Source: Flavobacteriaceae bacterium (GTDB lineage Bacteria; Bacteroidota; Bacteroidia; Flavobacteriales; Flavobacteriaceae). Taken from it: a stretch of DNA of 64,000 bases. The stretch covers positions 1,436,501 to 1,500,500 of the forward strand of contig CP046177.1 of the NCBI GenBank assembly GCA_014075215.1. The letters are read 5' to 3'. The notes beneath the pieces were generated by a model. It ran no database searches, was not told the DNA's origin, and was given only the letters and a program-made list of their open reading frames with translations. Positions 37,383 through 46,158 of the stretch are shown here, in pieces. The first letter of the stretch is position 1, and each line of letters starts with the position of its first letter. Position numbers and translations under genes: made by a program.

Positions 37383-38210
37383 ATGTCTCTAATTACTTTA
37401 ACTACAGATTTTGGCACTAAAGATCACTTTGTAGGTGCAGTAAAAGGAGCTATTTATGCAGAACTTCCTGATGTAAAAATTATTGATATCACCCATGAAA
37501 TAACTCCGTTTAGTATAGCCGAAACAGCATATGTCATAAAAAATTCATATAAAAGCTTTCCAAAAGGAACTATCCATATTATAGGTGTTGACTCCGAATT
37601 GAGTGATGATAATAAGCATATTGCATTGGAATTAGACGACCATTATTTTATCTGTCCGGATAATGGTTTGATTTGTATGATTGCCTCTGACATTGTCCCT
37701 GCAAAAATTGTAGAAATTGATATTCATGACAGGGTAGTTAGTAGTTTTCCTGTATTGGATGTCTTTGTTCAGGTAGCTTGTTTTATTGCCAAAGGTGGAA
37801 GTTTGGGAGTGATTGGAAAGAAGATTGCTACGTATAAAAAAATGATTGAAATTCAGCCGAAAATCAGCCAGGATAAAACAACAATTGTCGGAGGTATTAT
37901 TTATATTGATAACTATGGTAACGTCATTAGTAATATACATAAAAAAATATTTGTTGAAGTAGGGAAGGGGCGCAATTTTAGAATTTCTGCGGCTCGTTAT
38001 ACTTTTACTAAGATATTTAATAAATACAATGAAATTGTGGATACCAAAGCTACGGATGCTCGTCAATTTGACGGAAATCGACTGGCTATTTTTAACTCCT
38101 CAGGATATTTGGAAATTGCAATTTATCGAAGTAATCTAAAAACAGTTGGTGGAGCTTCCACACTACTCGGATTGAATTATAGAGATATGATAGTTGTTGA
38201 ATTTTTATAA
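37383..38210 (+). CDS. SAM hydrolase / SAM-dependent halide or hydroxide adenosyltransferase family
   Basis: A 275-residue protein that begins ITLTTDFGTKDHFVGAVKGA, the signature of the DUF62 family related to fluorinase. VDITHEI-like (IDITHEITPFS), GVDSELSDD and YFICPDNGLI are family blocks. Known non-halogenating members split S-adenosylmethionine to adenosine and methionine using water. No fluorinase-specific loop is evident. It is monocistronic, and the second IS4 copy lies 74 bp after the stop. Confidence 0.93.
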   Translation: MSLITLTTDFGTKDHFVGAVKGAIYAELPDVKIIDITHEITPFSIAETAYVIKNSYKSFPKGTIHIIGVDSELSDDNKHIALELDDHYFICPDNGLICMIASDIVPAKIVEIDIHDRVVSSFPVLDVFVQVACFIAKGGSLGVIGKKIATYKKMIEIQPKISQDKTTIVGGIIYIDNYGNVISNIHKKIFVEVGKGRNFRISAARYTFTKIFNKYNEIVDTKATDARQFDGNRLAIFNSSGYLEIAIYRSNLKTVGGASTLLGLNYRDMIVVEFL

Positions 38211-38284
38211 CAACATGAATATATGTTAATAAGAATTGTAAAGATGAGTTCATTAAGAAATACAACAAGATTTAACTATTTTTT

Positions 38285-39495
38285 TTTAGTACATGACAAA
38301 AAATATAATTAATTGATTATCAGTAAATTAAATGTTAAATAATTAAAATAAAGCATTGATTTTCAGTATATTAGAAGAATAACATCACTCATTTTTCTAA
38401 TGAAAAAAACTAATGCTTCCACTAAGAAGTAGTGAATTAAATTCAGTTTTAAGTTCTCATTTCCAAGGTAAGATCAATTTGGCAAGAATCAAACTCATAT
38501 CACATTTCATTATCGCCCTCTGTAAGGTACAGACAGTTACCTTTGAAAAGGTAGCCAACGCTTTTGAGACCTCAGTAGATTCGAAGTCATCACTCAGACG
38601 TATTCAAAGATTTATTGCTGATTATTCGTTGGATGGAGATTTGATCGCTCGTCTTATATTTAGTCTCCTTCCTAAGCAAGAGGGATTGATCTTGAGTATT
38701 GATAGGACCAATTGGAAGTTTGGTCAGACCAACATCAACATTTTTAAGTTGGGAGTTGTCTATAAAGGTGTTGCCTTCCCATTGTTATTTACTATGTTAG
38801 ATAAGCCAGGGAACTCTAACAGTCAGGAGCGTATTGATCTTGTGAATCGTTTCATAAGACTTTTTGGCAAAGATGTTATTAAATCCATTGTAGCCGATAG
38901 AGAGTTTGTAGGTAATCATTGGTTGGATTTCTTGAATACAAATGGAATCAAATATTATATCCGCATTCGAAACAACTTTAAGGTAGAGCTTCCTGATAAG
39001 AACAAAACCATCAAAGTATTTCACTTGTTTAATCCACATAAGATCAATGAGTTTGTGTATTATCCTAAAATTGTACGTGTTAATGGTCAGCTTTGTTTCC
39101 TTTCCGGATGCAAGTTGTACCCAAAAAATGGAAAGCCTGATTTCTTAATCATTGTATCGTTCAACGCTCCTGATAAGGCCTTTGAACAATACAAAGAACG
39201 ATGGCAGATAGAGATGTGTTTTAAAGCAATGAAAGCCAGTGGCTTTGATATTGAAAACACACACCTGCAAGATATTAAGCGTATTGAAAAATTAGTACTG
39301 CTTGTAATGATGGCTTTCGTATGGTGTTACAAAGTTGGTATATATTTACATCAGATTAAGCCTATCAAAATAAAAAAGCATGGAAGAATGGCTAAAAGCA
39401 TATTCAAATATGGATTAGATTATATTGCTTCTGTGCTATTAAACCCTGTAAATCAAAACAATATGAACTTGACTAAATTTTTGTCATGTACTTAG
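38285..39495 (+). mobile_element. IS4-family insertion sequence, copy 2 (1211 bp)
   Basis: Same ends as copy 1, in the opposite orientation, flanked by the 9-bp repeat CTATTTTTT at 38276-38284 and 39496-39504. It is one base longer than copies 1 and 3 because of an extra base early in the transposase gene. The right end is 68 bp upstream of the avidin-like gene. Confidence 0.95.
38413..39495 (+). CDS. IS4-family transposase, copy 2, shortened N-terminus
   Basis: The normal start (ATG 38400) leads to a stop after ten codons because AAAAGTAGT in the other copies is AAGAAGTAGT here. An internal ATG at 38413, out of frame with the first, lies in the main frame and would give a 360-residue protein (MLPLRSSELN) lacking the first residues. 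The YREK block is intact. One residue differs near residue 300 (LVLLVMM against LVLFVMM). Whether the alternate start is used is unknown. Confidence 0.85.
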   Translation: MLPLRSSELNSVLSSHFQGKINLARIKLISHFIIALCKVQTVTFEKVANAFETSVDSKSSLRRIQRFIADYSLDGDLIARLIFSLLPKQEGLILSIDRTNWKFGQTNINIFKLGVVYKGVAFPLLFTMLDKPGNSNSQERIDLVNRFIRLFGKDVIKSIVADREFVGNHWLDFLNTNGIKYYIRIRNNFKVELPDKNKTIKVFHLFNPHKINEFVYYPKIVRVNGQLCFLSGCKLYPKNGKPDFLIIVSFNAPDKAFEQYKERWQIEMCFKAMKASGFDIENTHLQDIKRIEKLVLLVMMAFVWCYKVGIYLHQIKPIKIKKHGRMAKSIFKYGLDYIASVLLNPVNQNNMNLTKFLSCT

Positions 39496-39563
39496 CTATT
39501 TTTTATTTATATTGCATTAGACAAAACAAAAACATATAAATTACTAACCCTGAAATTTTAATT

Positions 39564-39983
39564 ATGGACTTAAATGGAACATGGTACAATGAACTCGGGT
39601 CATATATGACTCTTACAGTTAATGGAAACAGTATAACAGGAACATATCATACAGCAGTTGGTGATGCTTCCGGTATTTATGATTTGGTAGGGCGAACAGA
39701 TACAGATAACGATGCCAGTCAGGCCGTTGGTTTTGTAGTTGCTTGGCAAAATCAATATGGTAGTTCTGATTCTGTTACTGCTTGGAGCGGCCAATATCAA
39801 GTTGTTAACGGGGTAGATACTATAGTAACTACCTGGCTATTAACACAAGAAACGGATCCTGATGACGATTGGGCGTCAACCCTTGTTAACAAGGATACTT
39901 TCACGAGAACAGCTCCGGTAGAAGAAGAAATACAGCAACAAATTAAGAAAGGAGTGAAATCTTCTCATCCTGGAAGGAGATAG
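39564..39983 (+). CDS. Avidin/streptavidin-like biotin-binding protein
   Basis: A 139-residue beta-barrel protein aligning by eye with streptavidin. Biotin-contact equivalents are N9, L11 and S13 (GTWYNELGS), Y28 and T30 (GTYHTAVGD; streptavidin has Ser at the second), D34 (Asn in streptavidin), W61 (VAWQN), S70, T72 and W74 (SDSVTAWSG), W91 and L93 (TTWLLT), W103 (the inter-subunit Trp120 equivalent) and D111 (NKDTF). There is no signal peptide, so it may stay in the cytoplasm, unlike streptavidin. A Lys-rich tail of about 25 residues ends KSSHPGRR. It stands alone 68 bp after an IS4 copy. Confidence 0.9.
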   Translation: MDLNGTWYNELGSYMTLTVNGNSITGTYHTAVGDASGIYDLVGRTDTDNDASQAVGFVVAWQNQYGSSDSVTAWSGQYQVVNGVDTIVTTWLLTQETDPDDDWASTLVNKDTFTRTAPVEEEIQQQIKKGVKSSHPGRR

Positions 39984-40455
39984 AAAACTTTCATAAAATA
40001 AATGCAAAATGACAATAGCTCCGTATAGGGGCTTTTGTATTTGTGCTAAAATTAGGAATATTTTGAAAATTATAGAAATACTGATTTTTGGTCAAAAACC
40101 AAAATTTTGTTCAATGCAAAACCGTAAGCATGGAGTGTTGATAAAGTAGTTTAAATGAATCAATGTAGCAATAAATCAATGTAACAATGAATTAATTTGA
40201 TAATGCAGCGATGAGGCGTACATTATGAAGTAAAATATGCTTGTTAAAAATGAAATATGAATAATTATTTTTTTGAATGTTCGTTTAAATACTTAAGAAA
40301 ATCACTAGAGTATTTTGGAAATCTCTCAATTTATTAGACACCAATAAGAACAAAAAACAGAACTCTTTACTATTCACTCAAAAAAACCATTAAATATCAT
40401 ACATACCATCCATGCATTTTTCAAACTTTTAACTTTATAACTTTCAAGCTAAAAT
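39984..40455. other. Repeat-rich spacer before gldF
   Basis: No gene is seen. Positions 40150-40205 hold degenerate CAATGTA(A/G)CAATGAAT-type short tandem units. Positions 40271-40335 carry R2 copy 4 (TGAATGTTCGTTTAAATACT, then TATTTTGGAAATCTCTCAA). Confidence 0.6.
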
Positions 40456-41175
40456 ATGTTTCCAATTTTTAAAAAAGAGATTCATTCGTTTTTTTCATCT
40501 GCAGTAGCTTATGTAGTTATTGGAGCTTTTTTATTGATGAACGGTCTGTTTTTATGGGTGTTTAAAGACGGCTTCAATATTTTAAATGCGGGTTTTGCAG
40601 ATTTGAATAGTTTCTTCTTTTTTGCTCCTTGGATTTTTCTTTTCTTAATTCCGGCTATTACCATGAAGAGTTTTGCGGAAGAACTTAATTCGGGAACCAT
40701 TGAATTGTTGAAAACAAAACCTGTCACGGATTGGCAAATTGTTTTAGGGAAATTTTTAGCATCTGTAGCATTGATTGTTATATCTTTACTCCCTACGTTT
40801 ACCTATATATACACGGTATATGAACTGGGAAACCCTGTCGGGAATATTGATTTGGGCAGTACAATAGGCTCTTATATAGGATTGTTATTTTTAGCAGCAG
40901 CGTATGCAGCTATCGGATTGTTTACTTCTACACTCTCAAAAAATCAAATTGTGGCATTTGTATTGGGAGCTTTTGTTACCTGTTTTCTTTTTTATGGATT
41001 TGATGCTGTTGCAAACAGTTTTCCTGATATCGGTTATACTATTAGGTTGCTAGGTATGAATGAACATTTTAAAAGTATTAGCAGGGGAGTGATAGATACC
41101 AGAGATATTATGTATTTTATCAGTATAGTTATATTCTTTTTATTTCTAACCAAACAAAAAGTTGGATATGAATAA
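40456..41175 (+). CDS. gldF: Gliding motility ABC transporter permease GldF
   Basis: A 239-residue membrane protein with six hydrophobic segments beginning FPIFKKEIHSFFSSAVAYVV, characteristic of GldF. FAEELNSGTIELLKTKPVTD is the ABC-2 permease cytoplasmic loop. With GldA and GldG it is thought to form an ABC transporter needed for flavobacterial gliding and chitin use. gldA is not in the window. The last eight bases overlap gldG. Confidence 0.93.
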   Translation: MFPIFKKEIHSFFSSAVAYVVIGAFLLMNGLFLWVFKDGFNILNAGFADLNSFFFFAPWIFLFLIPAITMKSFAEELNSGTIELLKTKPVTDWQIVLGKFLASVALIVISLLPTFTYIYTVYELGNPVGNIDLGSTIGSYIGLLFLAAAYAAIGLFTSTLSKNQIVAFVLGAFVTCFLFYGFDAVANSFPDIGYTIRLLGMNEHFKSISRGVIDTRDIMYFISIVIFFLFLTKQKVGYE

Positions 41176-42820
41176 GGAGGTCAAATCAATTTTATTACTG
41201 ACAGCCGGTTTACTATTCATAAATAGTATCAACCAATATTTTTACCAACGTTTTGACTTAACCGAAGACAAAAGATATACCCTGTCTGAAGTAAGTACTA
41301 CAATTTTAAATAAAATCAATGATCCTTTATTTATAACGGTTTATCTAAAAGGCGATTTTCCTGCCGAATTTAAAAGATTGCAAATAGAAACACAGCAGTT
41401 TTTAGAGGAATTACGAGCAGAAAATAAGAATATTATCATTCGTTTTGTCAATCCGGATAGCGATAGAGAAGAATTGGTAAGAAAAGGAATGATTCCGAGT
41501 CAGTTAACCGTAGAAGAAGACAGTAAGCTGTCGGAAGCCATTATTTTTCCCTGGGCAGAAATTGAATATGTAAATAAAACGTCATTAGTTTCCTTACTGC
41601 CTGACACTATTGTTACGTCTCAGGAACAGCAGTTACAGAACGCTATCGGGAGTTTGGAATTTTCTTTTCTGGATGCCATTAATACGATCATCAAAAAACA
41701 AAAAAAACGCATTGCGGTTATTACAGGTAATGGAGAACTGGAAGATATCTATTTATATAGTTTTTTATCGGAAATCGCTAAAAAAAATAGCCTGGCAAAA
41801 TTTACGTTGGATTCCGTGGCAACAAATCCCAAAAGAACATTAAAAGACATGTTGAATTTTGACCTGGCTATCATTGCAAAACCTACTCAGAAATTTACTG
41901 AGGAAGAAAAATTTACATTGGATCAATACATTGTAAATGGAGGTAATACATTGTGGATGATAGATAATGTACAGGCAGATATGGATAGCCTGTATAATTC
42001 GGGAAAAATGCTAGCCTATCCAAGAGATTTAAATCTTACGGATTTGCTTTTTAATTATGGTATTCGGATACATACCGGCTTAATTCAGGATCTGTATGCA
42101 GCAAAGATTTTCCTGGCAACAGGAAATATAGGAAATCAGCCTCAATTTCAAAGTTTGCCGTGGTTTTATCATCCGGTTGTAAATGGTAATCCAAATCATC
42201 CGATCACTAAAAATATAGCTCCGGTAAGAATGCAATTTGTAACTCAGATAGACACTTTAAAAAACAATATCAAGAAAACACCCTTATTAGTCAGTTCTCC
42301 TCTGACAAGAAAAACAAGTACTCCGAATTTCATCGAACTGCAACATATTGGAACAGAACCCAAAGAAGAAGATTACAGGGGAAATCACCAACTATTTGGA
42401 GTGCTTTTGGAAGGTGATTTTAATTCCGCTTACAAGAACAGAATTAAACCTTTTGAGACTTCTCTGTTTAAAAGCCGGGGGGAGCGTAATAAAATGCTTG
42501 TTGTTTCCGACGGAGACATTGGAAAAAACCAAACCCTAAAAGGAAAACCACATGATTTATCATTTGACAGATGGACGAATGAACAATTTGGGAATAAAGA
42601 ATTTCTAATCAATGCGGTAGATTATTTACTAGATGATACGGGTTTGATTACTCTAAGAAGTAAAAACGTCCGGATACCTCATTTAGATAAGCAAAGAGCT
42701 TTTAAAGAACGAACTTTTTGGCAGTTTCTAAATGTTATTTTACCACTTTTATTGCTGTGTATTTTTGGAACGGGTTTTGCTTATTTTAGGAAGAAAAAAT
42801 TTTCCTTACACAATCTTTAA
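41168..42820 (+). CDS. gldG: Gliding motility protein GldG
   Basis: A 550-residue protein with an N-terminal transmembrane segment (SILLLTAGLLFINSINQYF), a large periplasmic domain starting RFDLTEDKRYTLSEVS, and a C-terminal transmembrane segment (VILPLLLLCIFGTGFAYFR). This layout defines the GldG/auxiliary ABC-2 family. ATG 41168 overlaps the gldF stop, so translation is coupled. It acts with GldF in the gliding-associated ABC transporter. Confidence 0.94.
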   Translation: MNKEVKSILLLTAGLLFINSINQYFYQRFDLTEDKRYTLSEVSTTILNKINDPLFITVYLKGDFPAEFKRLQIETQQFLEELRAENKNIIIRFVNPDSDREELVRKGMIPSQLTVEEDSKLSEAIIFPWAEIEYVNKTSLVSLLPDTIVTSQEQQLQNAIGSLEFSFLDAINTIIKKQKKRIAVITGNGELEDIYLYSFLSEIAKKNSLAKFTLDSVATNPKRTLKDMLNFDLAIIAKPTQKFTEEEKFTLDQYIVNGGNTLWMIDNVQADMDSLYNSGKMLAYPRDLNLTDLLFNYGIRIHTGLIQDLYAAKIFLATGNIGNQPQFQSLPWFYHPVVNGNPNHPITKNIAPVRMQFVTQIDTLKNNIKKTPLLVSSPLTRKTSTPNFIELQHIGTEPKEEDYRGNHQLFGVLLEGDFNSAYKNRIKPFETSLFKSRGERNKMLVVSDGDIGKNQTLKGKPHDLSFDRWTNEQFGNKEFLINAVDYLLDDTGLITLRSKNVRIPHLDKQRAFKERTFWQFLNVILPLLLLCIFGTGFAYFRKKKFSLHNL

Positions 42821-42965
42821 ACCATTTTAGTATTAAAAAGTTCTTGGTTTGAAAGGTTTTAAGTAATTGGATCTTAGCTTTTCAACTTTCTTACTTTTTG
42901 ATCATTTCAACTGTGTTTTTTTAAGAAAAATAAAAGGTAAAATAATATAGAAACTCCGTTAAATT

Positions 42966-43124
42966 TCAATTTCCGGGATTATTTAAAATCACCAAAGCTC
43001 CGATGACCCCCGGAATCCACCCGCAAAGCGTTAATAAAAAGATAATAAAGAAAGAACCACACCCTTTATCTATAACCGATAATGGAGGAAATAAAATAGC
43101 CAGTAGCACACGAAAAAAACTCAT
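42966..43124 (-). CDS. Pmp3/YqaE-family small membrane protein
   Basis: A 52-residue frame (ATG 43124, stop 42966-42968) with two hydrophobic helices. LLAILFPPLSVIDKGCGS and TLCGWIPGVIGALVIL match the family consensus (PPL ... GCG ... LG-IPG-IHA). Pmp3-like peptides influence membrane potential and salt tolerance. It is short, but the family match is clear. It lies between gldG and the restriction-modification remnants. Confidence 0.85.
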   Translation of the reverse strand: MSFFRVLLAILFPPLSVIDKGCGSFFIIFLLTLCGWIPGVIGALVILNNPGN

Positions 43125-43450
43125 AGCTTATAAAATGTTATACAATTATAAGACGTTTTTAGTATAGATTTGTTACACCATAATTCCGAACGAAGTATTT
43201 ACCTGCATTAGTATCCGTACAAGAGAGTACATCTGGTTGCTGTTTTGTGTGTGTAGCTTGGTACTATTTGCATTTTTTATGATTTTAAAAAAAGGGATTC
43301 CTAAAAACGAAAAATTAGCTGCTTGTATGCCATCTAAATTTTTAGAAAACATAACTTAAAAAAGCAAACTCCTTTTAAATGAGCTTAAAACGAACCTCTA
43401 TTTTTGAGACCTGAGAGTTGTGTAACGGTTACTGTTGCTGTATCCAGTAA
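43125..43450. other. Spacer, no gene seen
   Basis: About 325 bp between the Pmp3-like gene start and the end of the restriction endonuclease remnant. No frame, hairpin or repeat was supportable. Confidence 0.5.
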
Positions 43451-44054
43451 TCATTTTTTCTTTCCGGAGTTAAATTCAACCAATTTATTCCAATCTATAT
43501 CTCCGTTTTCATCGCAGAAATCCTGAATAAACTCTTTCGTAAATTGATTTATCATCCTTGAATAGGATTGTTGGAATTCTTCATTACGTTCTTTAGCCTT
43601 GTGTCCAAGAGGTTCAATTATTTCGGTATATAAACCTTCATCACCGGAAATAAATTCCCAAAATTCTTGCCCACAATATTTGAAGTAGTCTCCTTTGTCG
43701 GGATTGTTGTCTATTCCGTAGCAACAACCATTTACTGAAACAACCACCAATAAGGTCTATGTTGGGAATCCCGGATTTCCAACCGCTATATACTTTCTGG
43801 TTTATGAAAATAGCCAAACTTTCTAACCAATCTCCAAAAATGGTTTCTTCGGCTGACGATATGAAAGCATCGGCAATTCCCTGAACAATTTCACTGGCGG
43901 TTAGAATATGCTTTGCTTTGAACAGATACGGGTTTTTCTTTTTGAGAACAGTTTTGAGTTTAAGGCGGTTAAGTCTTTCAATTCTCTTTTGGTGGAATAC
44001 TCCGATATTATCTTCTACGTATTTAGTTACATCCGTTAAGTTTAGCTGTTTCAT
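43451..44054 (-). pseudogene. Type II restriction endonuclease (PmeII-like), core deleted
   Basis: From ATG 44054 (MKQLNLTDVTKYVEDNI) the N-terminal half runs to GDWLESLAIFINQKVYSGWKSGIPNIDL, then after about 43755 the frame changes and continues SVNGCCYGIDNNPDKGDYFKYCGQEFWEF to 43451. In the endonuclease family this resembles, a D...E...I-K segment with the metal-binding residues lies between these two blocks; here it is missing. The enzyme should be inactive. It overlaps the end of the methylase gene by 32 bp, the normal layout of a linked pair. Confidence 0.7.
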
Positions 44055-44892
44055 ATATTTCTTCGGGTTCAAAAAGTACAAGTTTCTTTTTGTCAATTTG
44101 TTCTTGTACCATATCGTAGTATTCTTGTTGGATATCTATCCCTATTGAGTTTCTACTCATTCTTTGGGCTACAAAATTTGTTGTTCCCGAACCCATAAAC
44201 GGGTCTAAAACCGTATCACCCGGTTGTGTGAAAAGCTTAATAAACCATTCAGGAAGTCCTTCTGGAAATGCCGCACTATGATTTTTATTATTACATTCTG
44301 TAGCAAGGTGTAACACATTAGTTGGGTAGGCTTTGTCCCTGTCTAACCAGTTCGATATATTCTTTCCAAAACCGCTGGCTACCTTGGATTCATCTCTTGT
44401 TTTATCTGTCTTGCTGAGGTTTTTAAGTCGGGTTTTTGCCCAATCGCCCATTGGCACCATAACTTCTTCTTGGTACATATTGAACTTCTTATCCTTATTG
44501 AAATGTAACACACGTTCCCAGGCGTCACGAAATCGATTTGGCCATTTACCCGGATAGCAATTCTTTTTGTATCAAATGTATTCTTCTGTCCATAACCAAC
44601 CTTGTTTTCGCATTTCCAAAATCAGATCCATAACATAAGTGCTTCGTTCCCCGTTGATTACTCTTTCTTTAATGTTCAGGACAAATGAGCCTGTGGGTTT
44701 TAAAACACGCAACAATTCTTTGGAAATTGGTAAAAACCATTCGACATATTTTGTTGGGTGTATTCCACCGTAAGTACTTTTTCTTTGGTCGGCATAAGGC
44801 GGGGATGTGAATATCAAATCAACAGACTTTTCGGATAACTCTTTTAAAATTTTCTTACAATCTCCTAATCTTATGTCTGTAATTATTTCCAT
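44023..44892 (-). pseudogene. Type II DNA methyltransferase (TSPPY class) with an in-frame TGA
   Basis: From ATG 44892 the protein shows the catalytic TSPPYADQR near residue 30, then 106 codons end at TGA 44572-44574. The same frame continues YKKNCYPGKWPNRFRDAWER and reaches the SAM-binding DPFMGSGTT near residue 225. The lost residue is most likely Trp (TGG to TGA). The TSPPY-before-FxGxG order marks beta-class N4-cytosine or N6-adenine methylases; which base is modified is not clear. Together with the deleted endonuclease this is a dead restriction-modification system. Confidence 0.83.
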
Positions 44893-44967
44893 TGTTCTAC
44901 TGGCTTGCTAAATTATTTAATCAAATATCGTACTTTTTCAAGACTTCGATTTTTGTGAATCTGTGTT

Positions 44968-45045
44968 GGCTAAAACGGTCTGTATATATGAAAAGTTGCG
45001 ATTTTTAAAATAACAATTTTTCATTCTTATTAATTAGTTTAAAAA
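44968..45045 (-). repeat. attC-like arm, site A, split by IS1595
   Basis: GTTGGCTAAAACGG followed by TATATATGAAAAGTTGCG resembles the left arm of site B (47611). The matching right arm (GGTAGCAATTTTTTATGTAA) lies at 46122-46145, beyond the IS1595. Confidence 0.5.
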
Positions 45046-46086
45046 GGCTAAGTTCTAATTAACATATTAAATAGTTGTTGTTTATATTCATACCATACGC
45101 TATTTGAAGCAATAGCAGTAACAACGGTCATTTTGCTAGTGGAATTCTTAATTTTTTCAAGAACCAAGAACCAGTTCAAGTAATTTTGAAGGTACTTTGT
45201 TGCAACACCATTGAAAGACTCCATAAATTTTCTCAATCGCATATCCATATTATTAACATTTTGTACGTGGTACACTTTATCTATAGTTCGCTGTCCTTTT
45301 GAGGCGTTAAACTTTTTATGATTAAGTGTATTTGCTTTTGCAAAAGCACCATAACTTCTATGACTATCACTACAGATGACCTCTACTTTGTTGAGCTTTC
45401 CTTTGAGTACTTTATCTAAGTCCTTTTTACTTATACGACCTCTGGTTGCTACTTTAAAGTCTTTGTTTCCAGATCTATCGCAAGTAGCAATTACGGCTAC
45501 TTTTTCATTGCTTATGCCCGCTTTGCTTGCTTTCTCACCGCGTTGTCTTGGTTTTCTATCTAAATGACGATTTCCTTTTTCTGAATAAGCGAAGAACAAA
45601 TCGTCACTCTCAACAATACCTTGAAATTCTTCTACTGAAACACTAGAAAATGAGGTGAGTAATTTGTGTCGCCAATCAAAAGAGGTTTGAATGGATATCC
45701 CTGTTTCTTTGGCACTTTTCCTAATACTATAGCCAGACAATAGGCAGTATAGATACTTGCTTAATTTGTCTTTCTTCTTTATACCATACCAAAACTTGCC
45801 TGTAGTCTCACTAAAGTTCTTCTTACAATCATTACAAAAATAACGCTGAACACCTTTGAGTTTACCATTGGCTCGAATACGTTTCTTTGTACAATGTGGA
45901 CAGGTAATAGCTTTATCCTGTTTATCATCTTTAACAGCACTCCCTTGCAAAGACAGTGATAGTAAAGACGACACAATCTCTTGCTGAGTAGCTGTAGAAC
46001 TGTTTGTGAAATAATCTCTAAAATCTGATGGAATCATATAATCTGTTTTTATCAAAGATAATACATATATTTATTAGAACTTAGCT
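45046..46086 (-). mobile_element. IS1595-family element 1 (1041 bp, 8-bp duplication)
   Basis: The ends GGCTAAGTTCTAAT and ATTAGAACTTAGCT are inverted repeats apart from the outermost base. The 8-bp repeat TTTAAAAA flanks it at 45038-45045 and 46087-46094. It inserted into an attC-like spacer. Confidence 0.92.
45048..46055 (-). CDS. IS1595-family transposase (ISXO2-like)
   Basis: A 335-residue protein. An N-terminal zinc ribbon (CPHCTKKRIRANGKLKGVQRYFCNDCKK split as C-x2-C ... C-x2-C) is followed by an HTH and a DDE domain with VESDDLFF, SDSHRSYGAF and HHVQ-like residues (VYHVQNVNNMD) and a C-terminal NYLNWFLVLEK block. The frame is complete and may be active. The stop lies in the left terminal repeat. 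Confidence 0.92.
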   Translation of the reverse strand: MIKTDYMIPSDFRDYFTNSSTATQQEIVSSLLSLSLQGSAVKDDKQDKAITCPHCTKKRIRANGKLKGVQRYFCNDCKKNFSETTGKFWYGIKKKDKLSKYLYCLLSGYSIRKSAKETGISIQTSFDWRHKLLTSFSSVSVEEFQGIVESDDLFFAYSEKGNRHLDRKPRQRGEKASKAGISNEKVAVIATCDRSGNKDFKVATRGRISKKDLDKVLKGKLNKVEVICSDSHRSYGAFAKANTLNHKKFNASKGQRTIDKVYHVQNVNNMDMRLRKFMESFNGVATKYLQNYLNWFLVLEKIKNSTSKMTVVTAIASNSVWYEYKQQLFNMLIRT

Positions 46087-46158
46087 TTTAAAAATAATCA
46101 TAATTTTTCAAACTAGAAAAAAAGGTAGCAATTTTTTATGTAATCTTCCCTAAAAACC

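Noticed and set aside
38241..38254. AGATGAGTTCATT near the end of the SAM hydrolase gene, like the right end of the GAACTC MITE
   Set aside because: Only about 12 bases match and no left end is nearby; it could be chance or a fragment too short to support.
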